A stretch of DNA of 39,341 nt from a virus. Positions 26,168-33,063 of this stretch are shown here, piece after piece. A program made the translations under genes and the position numbers. The stretch covers positions 1 to 39,341 of the IMG/VR virus record IMGVR_UViG_3300039106_000480; one strand, 5' to 3'. The stretch's first letter is position 1, and the number at the start of each line of letters is the position of its first letter. A model generated the notes under the pieces. The model was not told where the DNA came from. It saw only the letters and a program-made list of their open reading frames with translations, and ran no database searches.

Positions 26168-26508
26168 GCTGCACGACCTCCGTTACCGTTTGTTGGTTGC
26201 TTTTTGCATGGCCATGTGGCACTTAGTATAGCATTGACAAACTGATCCGCACTCTTGTGCCTTTGTGATGGTGTAGTCTCAAGTAAATTTTTAACCATGT
26301 CAGTCACTTGACCAACGGTAACATTCTCGGGCGCACAATGTACAGCACCATGACCAGTATCAAAGGCACCAGCAATATAACCAAATGCAAAACCTCGTTC
26401 ATTTTCGACGCTACTTTTAATTAACTGAAGAAGTTTATTGCCAGTTAGAAATTCTGCATGAGCAGGAATTGCAAAAAGGAGAAACAGAGAAAGAATTAGT
26501 TTTTTCAT
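26164..26508 (-). CDS. Rap1a/Tai-like secreted protein
   Basis: 114 residues. Sec signal (MKKLILSLFLLFAIPAHA), then FLTGNKLLQLIKS, FAFGYIAGAFD, CAPENVTVGQVTDMVKNLLE, RHKSADQFVNAILSATWPC. These match the Rap1a/Tai immunity family, periplasmic helical proteins that protect against type VI peptidoglycan amidase effectors. Two Cys probably form the family disulfide. In phages the role is unknown; protection or cell-wall control is inferred. Confidence 0.75.
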   Translation of the reverse strand: MKKLILSLFLLFAIPAHAEFLTGNKLLQLIKSSVENERGFAFGYIAGAFDTGHGAVHCAPENVTVGQVTDMVKNLLETTPSQRHKSADQFVNAILSATWPCKKQPTNGNGGRAA

Positions 26509-26526
26509 TTGATTACTCCTGATGTT

Positions 26527-26769
26527 TTATGTATTTTCTTTTTTAGTTGATTTCTTTTCTGGCTGAAGAAGTTTTGGTACTTGTTGTTTTGCATTTTCTC
26601 CAGCAGGATCAATTACAATTCCACCAGGAACTACACGAATGTTTTCAATGTCAAGAGTTTTACCATCAACATTAATACCAATTAATAGCCTATCGGTATT
26701 ATCGTATCCATATGGCATCTGTGATCGAACAAGTTTTTCAATAATAGCGGTAAAATCTTTTACGTTCAT
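26527..26769 (-). CDS. Hypothetical phage protein
   Basis: 80 residues: a helical start (MNVKDFTAIIEKLVRSQMPYGYD), beta segment LLIGINVDGKTLDIENIRVVPGGIVIDP and a basic Lys-rich tail. Coupled to 26766-26984 by ATGA. Unassigned. Confidence 0.6.
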   Translation of the reverse strand: MNVKDFTAIIEKLVRSQMPYGYDNTDRLLIGINVDGKTLDIENIRVVPGGIVIDPAGENAKQQVPKLLQPEKKSTKKENT

Positions 26770-26984
26770 GTTTTGAACCTTTCTAGAATTTGCTTCGATT
26801 CTTTGAAATCAGAAGTCAATAGTTTACTTTCAAGTGCTTCTTCATCCAATTCATCCTGAAACCAATTCATCAGTTCAAGGGCATATTGAATATCATCTTC
26901 GCTTGCCTGTTTGTACCATTCCTGCAAACCCTTTTGGCTGACACTCATAAGGAAGTTAAGATTGTTACGATCATTTTCGTCCAT
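26766..26984 (-). CDS. Conserved T4-like small protein
   Basis: 72 residues from ATG 26984, with GGAG six bases upstream. NNLNFLMSVSQKGLQEWYKQASEDDIQYALELMNWFQDELDEEALE is a helical acidic family common in cyanophage-type myoviruses. Function unknown. Confidence 0.68.
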   Translation of the reverse strand: MDENDRNNLNFLMSVSQKGLQEWYKQASEDDIQYALELMNWFQDELDEEALESKLLTSDFKESKQILERFKT

Positions 26985-26995
26985 TTGATTCTCCA

Positions 26996-27316
26996 TTAAT
27001 TGTTTACAGTCCATTCAATGTCACGAATCTTTGTTTTTTGAATCGCAGACATACAGATAGGACAAGGTTTTGCAAGAAGAGGATTACCTTTTTTATTGTA
27101 ACGAAATACAGAAATTTTATAGGCACGATCAAGATTACGGCATTTTACGATAGCAGCAATTTCCGCATGAAGTGTAATCTTATGCGGTTCGCCAGCCTGC
27201 TCGGCATATCGTGCTTGCATCGGGTGTGTTTTGATATAGGAATTCTTACCTATGCTCAGGACACGACCACGACGGTCATAGATTATTGCCGTAATGTTTT
27301 GTTTTGTGGTACTCAT
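26996..27316 (-). CDS. Cytidine/dCMP deaminase-like protein
   Basis: 106 residues from ATG 27316; a longer frame would begin inside the -10 box. Zinc motifs TLHAEIAAI (His and catalytic Glu) near residue 50 and PCPICMSAI near 86 define the deaminase fold. Shorter than T4 dCMP deaminase and without its second zinc domain. It may act on a free nucleotide or an RNA base. Predicted transcript start is 7-8 bases past the -10 box, at the ATG, so it may be leaderless. Confidence 0.8.
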   Translation of the reverse strand: MSTTKQNITAIIYDRRGRVLSIGKNSYIKTHPMQARYAEQAGEPHKITLHAEIAAIVKCRNLDRAYKISVFRYNKKGNPLLAKPCPICMSAIQKTKIRDIEWTVNN

Positions 27317-27323
27317 AGCAAAC

Positions 27324-27372
27324 ATTATATCAAAGACTCATGGTATTGTCAATAGTGTTGTTTTTATACAAC
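27324..27372 (-). promoter_or_regulatory. Palindrome-promoter module for deaminase-like gene
   Basis: Minus-strand TTGACA (27347-27352), 17 bp, TATAAT (27324-27329). Palindrome GTTGT-N6-ACAAC at 27357-27372, gap 4 bp, enclosing the stop of the upstream gene. Confidence 0.85.
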
Positions 27373-27612
27373 AACCTGTGTGGCAGCGTTGTGGGAGACT
27401 ATAAAATTAATATATTCGCAGGCTTCATCTTCATCAATGAAATGCCGAATGATTGTTTGTCCGGTAAATGATGAAACAAAAATTAATAGAATATTGCTTC
27501 TATAGATCGAGAACTTGATATACCAGTCATTTCGAATGACTGGATACCAAGACTTCGAATTTCTTCTAATATCCAACTGAAGAATTTTGTGAAAAGGAGT
27601 ATTATCTTTCAT
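27364..27612 (-). CDS. Hypothetical protein
   Basis: 82 residues, beta-rich (WYPVIRNDWYIKFSIYRSNILLIFVSSFTGQTIIRHFIDEDEACEYINFIV). AGGAG six bases before ATG. Ends VVV with the stop in the palindrome. Unassigned. Confidence 0.6.
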   Translation of the reverse strand: MKDNTPFHKILQLDIRRNSKSWYPVIRNDWYIKFSIYRSNILLIFVSSFTGQTIIRHFIDEDEACEYINFIVSHNAATQVVV

Positions 27613-27631
27613 AGTACTCCTATGTATACTA

Positions 27632-27820
27632 CTAGAATTTTAGGTTTTGAAGTTTCTTTGCCATCAACTCATTTGTCTTTACTGCTTGCTTGACAAATGC
27701 TGTTTGTTTATCGATATATTCATACCATGTTTCACGAACCTGAAGGTCGGTAATATAGGTTGCAACAAAATATCGTTTTGCGGACTGAACATTATCAATA
27801 AATGTGTTATAAGAGAACAT
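27632..27820 (-). CDS. Conserved T4-like helical protein
   Basis: 62 residues: MFSYNTFIDNVQSAKRYFVATYITDLQVRETWYEYIDKQTAFVKQAVKTNELMAKKL. Phasin-like amphipathic helices; a recurrent small protein in cyanophage-type myoviruses. Preceded by AGAAGGGG. Confidence 0.65.
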   Translation of the reverse strand: MFSYNTFIDNVQSAKRYFVATYITDLQVRETWYEYIDKQTAFVKQAVKTNELMAKKLQNLKF

Positions 27821-27821
27821 C

Positions 27822-27902
27822 TTAACCCCTTCTGAGTTTTGCGTCAGTTCTTAATTTTTGAACTTCGGCTATTACTTCTGCGATAAAGCGTAGGAATTTC
27901 AT
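27822..27902 (-). CDS. Tiny conserved helical peptide
   Basis: 26 residues: MKFLRFIAEVIAEVQKLRTDAKLRRG, an amphipathic helix with basic tail. AGAGG lies five bases before the ATG. ATGA overlap with 27899-28039. Similar short peptides follow similar partners in T4-like phages. Confidence 0.5.
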   Translation of the reverse strand: MKFLRFIAEVIAEVQKLRTDAKLRRG

Positions 27903-28039
27903 ATGAAACCTCTACGACTGAACTTTTGAATTAACTTATTAACTTCTGCCTCAGACTTTGGGTTGTGTCTGGCAATATAACCGTCTAATTCCTGTTGGTA
28001 ATTAGATAAAGTGAAGATTTTTACTAGTCTTTTGAACAT
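27899..28039 (-). CDS. Small conserved T4-like protein
   Basis: 46 residues: MFKRLVKIFTLSNYQQELDGYIARHNPKSEAEVNKLIQKFSRRGFI. Layout (basic start, LDxYIAxxNPxSxAEV, aromatic end) is familiar from cyanophage genomes. AGGAG upstream. Confidence 0.6.
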   Translation of the reverse strand: MFKRLVKIFTLSNYQQELDGYIARHNPKSEAEVNKLIQKFSRRGFI

Positions 28040-28068
28040 TTTTTTCTCCTGTGTGTTTTTGTGTGTAG

Positions 28069-28090
28069 ATATTAGTGTTTCTACTAATAT
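28069..28090 (-). repeat. 8-bp-stem hairpin after phoH
   Basis: ATATTAGT-N6-ACTAATAT downstream of the phoH stop. No U-run follows, so it is not a classical intrinsic terminator; it may stabilise the 3' end of the message. Confidence 0.5.
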
Positions 28091-28128
28091 ATTTAGTAAA
28101 TTTTATGCTGCGACCGCACATAAATCGA

Positions 28129-28881
28129 TCAACTTTCAATTATATCTTCATACCTCATCTTGGCGACAATGTAATCCTTAACTAGCGAGGACCTGACAAT
28201 ATCTTCAACAGTAAATTCGATTCGTGTAAATGCTGCCATGTGGCTAGCAATATCAAAGAATTTAAGAATACCAGAAACGTCGCTCTTTTTCTTATTCAAA
28301 TCTGTCTGGCGATAGTCACCACACCAGATAATCTTTGAACGATAACCAACACGAGTCATAACAGTATCAATTTCTTCGAACGTCATATTCTGCATTTCGT
28401 CAACGATAATAATTGCATCATCGAATGACATACCACGAATGAATGAGGTCGATATAAATTCAACGAATCCTTGCTCTTCAAGTCTTGACCATGCGTCTTT
28501 TCTACCAAATAATGTTTCGCAAATCTGACGATATGGCTGCTGATATATGTCCATTTTATCGTCAATATCACCTGGTAGATGACCTATCTCACGCGACTGA
28601 ACCGCCGACCGAACAACAATGATTTTATTGAATGGATTAGATTTATCTAATACTTCTTCAAGTGCTTTATATAATGCACAAAACGTTTTACCCGTACCAG
28701 CAACTCCATGTAATGCTACAAAATAATCACCACGCTTGTATGCATCAAAGAATTTCTTTTGATTATCTGTTAAGGGTGAAAATGTTTTTAAATCATCTAT
28801 ACGAACTTTAAGATGATTGCTTGATGTTGGTCTTGTTGACCGTTCTTCAACCTCTGTGTTTGCTGTATTTTTACGAGCCAT
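28129..28881 (-). CDS. phoH: PhoH-like ATPase
   Basis: 250 residues. Walker A GVAGTGKT at about 59-66, a VVRSAVQSREIGHLPGD block near 95, Walker B IIIVDEMQNM near 158 and the GDYRQTD sensor region near 192. PhoH proteins are common in T4-like phages of aquatic bacteria; an RNA helicase/nuclease-linked role is suspected but not settled. Starts inside the end of the GIY-YIG-like gene. Confidence 0.9.
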   Translation of the reverse strand: MARKNTANTEVEERSTRPTSSNHLKVRIDDLKTFSPLTDNQKKFFDAYKRGDYFVALHGVAGTGKTFCALYKALEEVLDKSNPFNKIIVVRSAVQSREIGHLPGDIDDKMDIYQQPYRQICETLFGRKDAWSRLEEQGFVEFISTSFIRGMSFDDAIIIVDEMQNMTFEEIDTVMTRVGYRSKIIWCGDYRQTDLNKKKSDVSGILKFFDIASHMAAFTRIEFTVEDIVRSSLVKDYIVAKMRYEDIIES

Positions 28882-29287
28882 GTGATACCTTTCCTATAAC
28901 GTGTTTTTTGTGTATTCTACATGATATCCAAGAATTATAGTATTCTTCTTTCAATAAAGCATCACGAATGAATATTTCATATGATTCACGATAAGAGCAT
29001 TCTGCTTTCGTTTTACACAAATGAATGATTTCTCGATGAAAGTTGTCTCCTCCTAGATTTTTTACCTCCTCTTTTAATTCTTCGTTTGAACCAAAGTAAT
29101 CAATCCAATCAGATTTGACTCTGATTTTCTTTTTCTTACCCTTGATCTGTTTTGATGCGGCTTTAGTGAAAAATTTCTTTCCCACATATTTCCGATTGTT
29201 TGAAAGGTTTGTGATTATGTACACAAACCCTATGTGATCTTGTATTAATTCTTCTTGAAAGATTTCGCTTCTGTATGTCCAAGTCAT
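28871..29287 (-). CDS. GIY-YIG-like protein
   Basis: 138 residues. GFVYIITNLSNNRKYVGKKFF near 20-40 matches the GIY-YIG core (both Tyr present). It is followed by WIDYFGSNEELKEEV and FHREIIHLC. The family's catalytic Arg could be K37/K38 or R61, and the final Glu lies in SYRESYE near 110. Such stand-alone proteins in T4-like phages may be endonucleases. ATGA overlap with the zinc-ribbon gene upstream. Confidence 0.72.
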   Translation of the reverse strand: MTWTYRSEIFQEELIQDHIGFVYIITNLSNNRKYVGKKFFTKAASKQIKGKKKKIRVKSDWIDYFGSNEELKEEVKNLGGDNFHREIIHLCKTKAECSYRESYEIFIRDALLKEEYYNSWISCRIHKKHVIGKVSHGS

Positions 29288-29436
29288 TCGTCATCTTCAT
29301 TATCTGCTTCGTCTGCGTCTAGTATATATGTGGCGCAAAACGGGCAGTAAATCGGATTATCTGCACATAATTCTTTGTCGAATTTTATTGTAAATTGTGA
29401 TTCACATTCTGTACAAAAATGATTTATGCTATTCAT
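29284..29436 (-). CDS. Small zinc-ribbon protein
   Basis: 50 residues with HFCTECESQF and YCPFCATYI (two CxxC pairs, about residues 8/11 and 31/34) and an acidic tail. Typical cyanophage-type mini zinc ribbon. Overlaps both neighbours. Confidence 0.68.
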   Translation of the reverse strand: MNSINHFCTECESQFTIKFDKELCADNPIYCPFCATYILDADEADNEDDE

Positions 29437-29677
29437 TTAATCTCCTTTGGACTTGTAATTTGAGATTCAATGCAAAATTTTCCACCATCAGTTTAGTGAT
29501 GGTGGAAGCAATGATCAAATCTTTATTGGTGGATGTTTCCCATTCTTTATACATTTCCAAAACAGATAAACCAATCAATTTATACGCATCTTCTTCGTTG
29601 ACATTCAAATACTCCCATTCGATAGGGTCTTCTGACTCTATCTGCATGGCTATGTCAACGATTTCATTTAAGGTCAT
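29429..29677 (-). CDS. Conserved T4-like hypothetical protein
   Basis: 82 residues, helical: LNEIVDIAMQIESEDPIEWEYLNVNEEDAYKLIGLSVLEMYKEW. The DPIxWxxLxxxEEDAYxL pattern is familiar from cyanophages. Function unknown. Confidence 0.65.
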   Translation of the reverse strand: MTLNEIVDIAMQIESEDPIEWEYLNVNEEDAYKLIGLSVLEMYKEWETSTNKDLIIASTITKLMVENFALNLKLQVQRRLNE

Positions 29678-29787
29678 TTATTGAATAGACCTAGTATTTT
29701 TGCTTTTACAACTTTTGCCCATGTAGGCTCTGGTAAGTGCCAACCAATAAATGCGCCGACTAGAATCCAAACAATTGCTTCTAACAT
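29674..29787 (-). CDS. Tiny one-TM protein
   Basis: 37 residues: MLEAIVWILVGAFIGWHLPEPTWAKVVKAKILGLFNK. The GAFIGWxLPxPxWAK pattern recurs in T4-like phages. GGAG site upstream, ATGA overlap downstream. Confidence 0.6.
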   Translation of the reverse strand: MLEAIVWILVGAFIGWHLPEPTWAKVVKAKILGLFNK

Positions 29788-29797
29788 ATCGTTCTCC

Positions 29798-30226
29798 TTA
29801 TTTTGGTTTTAATTCACCACGTTCAATAAGTTTTTGCTTATTGTATTGATGCATTTCTTGTACCAATTCTTTATTCTCACCTTGATATAATACTGCATAG
29901 TTATTATCAATCAACCATTGATTCAAACTTGTACCATCTTCCATAATAAATACGCCAAGAATTCGCCCGAACTTATCGTCGTTTGAATCCGCTTTCAATG
30001 TTTGAATTGTTTGCCAAGAACCAACTGAAAGTTTTTCTGACAGTTTTTTCTTTGACAGTAAACCTCTTTCTTTTTCTTCTTTATTTGTAGTTCTAGATTC
30101 TGGTGTATCAATACCAGACAATCTTACTTTTTGATTAGCAAGAATGATATTGAAACCTAAATCTAAATCGATTTCGACGGTATCACCATCTAATACTTTA
30201 TTGATTTTGCATCTATATGTGTACAT
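29798..30226 (-). CDS. Thermonuclease (SNase) family nuclease
   Basis: 142 residues. VLDGDTVEIDLDL near 12, VRLSGIDTPESRT near 39 (catalytic Arg at about 40), the Glu of SRTTNKEEKERG and DDKFGRILG with the second Arg near 88. Complete OB-fold nuclease domain without signal peptide. It may degrade host DNA or RNA to feed the adjacent ribonucleotide reductase, a plausible but inferred role. Confidence 0.85.
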   Translation of the reverse strand: MYTYRCKINKVLDGDTVEIDLDLGFNIILANQKVRLSGIDTPESRTTNKEEKERGLLSKKKLSEKLSVGSWQTIQTLKADSNDDKFGRILGVFIMEDGTSLNQWLIDNNYAVLYQGENKELVQEMHQYNKQKLIERGELKPK

Positions 30227-30235
30227 GAATATCCC

Positions 30236-31216
30236 TTATGCCCAGACTTCTTCCCATGATCCAGTTAGTGCGCCTCGTGCATAGTCTGTTGCACGATTCT
30301 CAAAGAAATTAGTATGGGTTGGTGCGTTAATCATAGTCTCTACCCATGGCAGAGGATTCTTTTTAACTTTGAAAATACCTTTCATGCCAAGACCAATCAA
30401 GCGACGATCTGCAATATATCGAATATATTGTTTAACATCTTCGCTTGATAGCCCCTCCATTGCGCCCATTTCAAATGATAGATCAATAAACTTATCTTCT
30501 AGTTCTACCATTCTTTCTGCGATAGTATATATCTCGCTCTTTAATTCATCGGTCCAAATTTCTGGACTTTCTTTGATATATGTCTTAAACAGTTTCATCA
30601 TAGATTCTGCATGAATCGTTTCGTCAACGATAGACCATGTAACGATTTGGCCCATGCCCTTCATCTTACCATGGCGTGGAAAATTCAATAGCATGATGAA
30701 TGAACTAAACAACTGCATACCTTCGGTGAATGCAGAGAATACAGCAATATGTTTTGCGGTATTTTCTTTTGTGCTATTCTTATTTGAGATATCAAGAACA
30801 TAATCATGCTTCTGTCTCATTGCCTCATACTCAAGAAACTGATTATACATCGTATCTGGTAAACCAAGAGTCTCAATCAAATGCGAGTATGCTGCAATAT
30901 GTAATGCTTCACGGGCAGCAAAGCCCAATAGCATCATGCGAACTTCTGGTTGTGGAAAATATGGTAGATAATTCTTAACATAACCCCCAGCAACGTCAAT
31001 ATCACCTTGTGTGAAGAATCGGAAGATATGCGTTAGAAATTGCTTTTCTTCTTTTGATAATTTCTTCTGCCAATCTTTTACATCTTCTGCCATGGGCACT
31101 TCTGAATGCAACCAATGACTCTGCTCATGTTTTAGCCATGCATCATAGCACCATGGATAATTAAATGGTTTGAATACTGATCTTTCGCTTCTTAGATTAC
31201 TGATCTTTTTGTTCAT
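30236..31216 (-). CDS. nrdB: Ribonucleotide reductase, class Ia beta subunit
   Basis: 326 residues. The radical-site motif AREALHIAAYSHL gives E103, H106 and radical Tyr110; second-half ligands lie in FSAFTEGMQLF and WSIVDETIHAESM (E-x-x-H). With NrdA it makes dNTPs for phage replication. Length is slightly short of E. coli NrdB, normal for phage. Separated from nrdA by two genes. Confidence 0.92.
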   Translation of the reverse strand: MNKKISNLRSERSVFKPFNYPWCYDAWLKHEQSHWLHSEVPMAEDVKDWQKKLSKEEKQFLTHIFRFFTQGDIDVAGGYVKNYLPYFPQPEVRMMLLGFAAREALHIAAYSHLIETLGLPDTMYNQFLEYEAMRQKHDYVLDISNKNSTKENTAKHIAVFSAFTEGMQLFSSFIMLLNFPRHGKMKGMGQIVTWSIVDETIHAESMMKLFKTYIKESPEIWTDELKSEIYTIAERMVELEDKFIDLSFEMGAMEGLSSEDVKQYIRYIADRRLIGLGMKGIFKVKKNPLPWVETMINAPTHTNFFENRATDYARGALTGSWEEVWA

Positions 31217-31252
31217 CTTTTTACCTTATATTTCCTTAACGTTTAAACATTT

Positions 31253-32422
31253 TTATTCTTCTGCAATTAATTTAACAAGTTTTTCAGAAGTCGCTGGTGC
31301 TAATGTCCAGCCTAAATGCCCATGACCAAAGTGATAATATACACCTTTCATCTTAGATTTGCAAGTGATAGGCATCATATTTGGTGTCATGGGTCTTAAA
31401 CAAGCCCATTGTGTATATTTTCGTCTATCTATTTCTGGAAAATTTGTTTTTACCCAATTTAATAATGGCTCAATTCGATCTCTGCGAATATCATAATTAT
31501 GTCCTGTGATTTCTGCTGTACCAGCAACCCTTAGTCTATCTTTGAATGTTGCTGTTACAATTTTCGCTTGATCGTCCAATAAACTCACATTGGGTAGATA
31601 TTTAGAATCACAATCAATCGTTATAGAATACCCTTTTACTGGATAGACTAATTGTTTATCATCAATTTTCTTAGTGATTCGTGTAGCGTCAACACCATTA
31701 CAAATAATAATCTTTGAATAATTACTCTTCAATTCAACAACATCATCAACTCTATAATCAAATATAAACTTAACATTATATCGATCTGCTAGAACACGAT
31801 ACATCTCATAGCAATACTTATGAATATCACCAGTCCAATCAGATGGTGTCCACACACCACCAATGATATCATTTGATTTTAATTTAGGTTCTATCTCAAA
31901 TACTTTATTTGCATCTAGAATCTGCCACTCACAACCATTCGATTCATAAATCTCTTGCATAGACACGGCGTTCTTGAAATATTCTTCGTTCTTATAGAAA
32001 TGTAGAATGCCACAATCATTCTTGTCAAAACTTATTTTTTCTTTTTTGACAATGCTTTCATAGAGTTGTCTTGCACGAATACCCATCTGAATTGTCTGTG
32101 CAGTATTCTTTGCTTTGTCGTTGTTTGCTGTATGGTACAGAAACTTTGCGAGCCAAAGTGCTTTGTCCCAGTCTAAAGATGGTCTAATCAATAGAGGTGC
32201 ATCTTTTTTGAAAAGCCATTTCATGCCCTTGTATACATTAGACCAAGAATTCCAGACTTCGCTGTTGCTGACAGATATTTGGCCACCATTTGCAAAACTA
32301 GTTTTCATCGCTGGATATGATTCTGCTTCAAAGACAGTAACATCATATCCAGCGATTGCTAGTGCATATGCAGATGATATGCCTACAATACCAGCACCGA
32401 TAACACAAACTTTTTCGTTCAT
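31253..32422 (-). CDS. dadA: DadA-type D-amino-acid dehydrogenase
   Basis: 389 residues, full length. FAD Rossmann motif VIGAGIVGISSAYALAIAGYDVTVFE at 6-31, FANGGQIS near 43, GGVWTPSDWTGD near 200 and the C-terminal RVAGTAEITGHN and FGHGHLGWTLAPAT. DadA oxidatively deaminates D-amino acids at the inner membrane, passing electrons to quinone. Its position inside the nrd cluster, coupled by ATGA to the preceding T4-like gene, shows it is phage-borne rather than assembly chimera. Confidence 0.88.
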   Translation of the reverse strand: MNEKVCVIGAGIVGISSAYALAIAGYDVTVFEAESYPAMKTSFANGGQISVSNSEVWNSWSNVYKGMKWLFKKDAPLLIRPSLDWDKALWLAKFLYHTANNDKAKNTAQTIQMGIRARQLYESIVKKEKISFDKNDCGILHFYKNEEYFKNAVSMQEIYESNGCEWQILDANKVFEIEPKLKSNDIIGGVWTPSDWTGDIHKYCYEMYRVLADRYNVKFIFDYRVDDVVELKSNYSKIIICNGVDATRITKKIDDKQLVYPVKGYSITIDCDSKYLPNVSLLDDQAKIVTATFKDRLRVAGTAEITGHNYDIRRDRIEPLLNWVKTNFPEIDRRKYTQWACLRPMTPNMMPITCKSKMKGVYYHFGHGHLGWTLAPATSEKLVKLIAEE

Positions 32423-33060
32423 AGATTTTCGTACATTACTGTGTTTGTATCACCCAAAGACCATTTGGGTTTTTGTTCTACAACATATTTTTTAGTACAG
32501 ACTCTGAAATCAGGAAACTTTAATTCTGCTGGATTACTTGCTGCATCAAGAAACAAACATCGATTATTTGGTTGTGCTGCAAACTGACCATTATCTAGTT
32601 GAACAAAATTAAAACTCTTGTGATCTTCTGGCCACTCGGCATAACTTGTGTCTATAATATTCAAGTCTGGTGCACAATGGTCTACCGTAAAGAGATATGC
32701 ACCCTCATAGAACTTTTTATCTTTTGCATATATCTTGCAAGTGAGATTTCTTAGAAATGATTTTTGTATAACTGTGAAATCATAACTAAAGCAATCCCAT
32801 ATCTGCAATGTATCTAGTGACAGAAAATTCTTTGGATCCAGACCATCTTTACGAGAGACAAATGCGTGTAAAGGCAGTTTATCATACATTGCACCATAGT
32901 TTGGCAAATAAGACTCTATTCTAAATGCCTGCCCACGAATGCTTTTAATTGAAACCCAAATGCATGGTTCGTATTCACCGTGCCCTTTCTCAAAGTCATA
33001 AAGAAACTCTTTTCTTATATAACAATGCAACGGTGGTATATTTGCAACCAAATGCGCCAT
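32419..33060 (-). CDS. Conserved cyanophage-type protein next to nrdA
   Basis: 213 residues. AHLVANIPPLHCYIRKEFLYDFEKGHGEYEP, ESYLPNYGAMYDKLPLHAFV, WDCFSYDFTVIQKSFL and NFVQLDNGQFAAQPNNRCLF are blocks I recognise from T4-like cyanophage and pelagiphage proteins of unknown function. Lies three bases after nrdA. Confidence 0.78.
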   Translation of the reverse strand: MAHLVANIPPLHCYIRKEFLYDFEKGHGEYEPCIWVSIKSIRGQAFRIESYLPNYGAMYDKLPLHAFVSRKDGLDPKNFLSLDTLQIWDCFSYDFTVIQKSFLRNLTCKIYAKDKKFYEGAYLFTVDHCAPDLNIIDTSYAEWPEDHKSFNFVQLDNGQFAAQPNNRCLFLDAASNPAELKFPDFRVCTKKYVVEQKPKWSLGDTNTVMYENL

Positions 33061-33063
33061 AAT

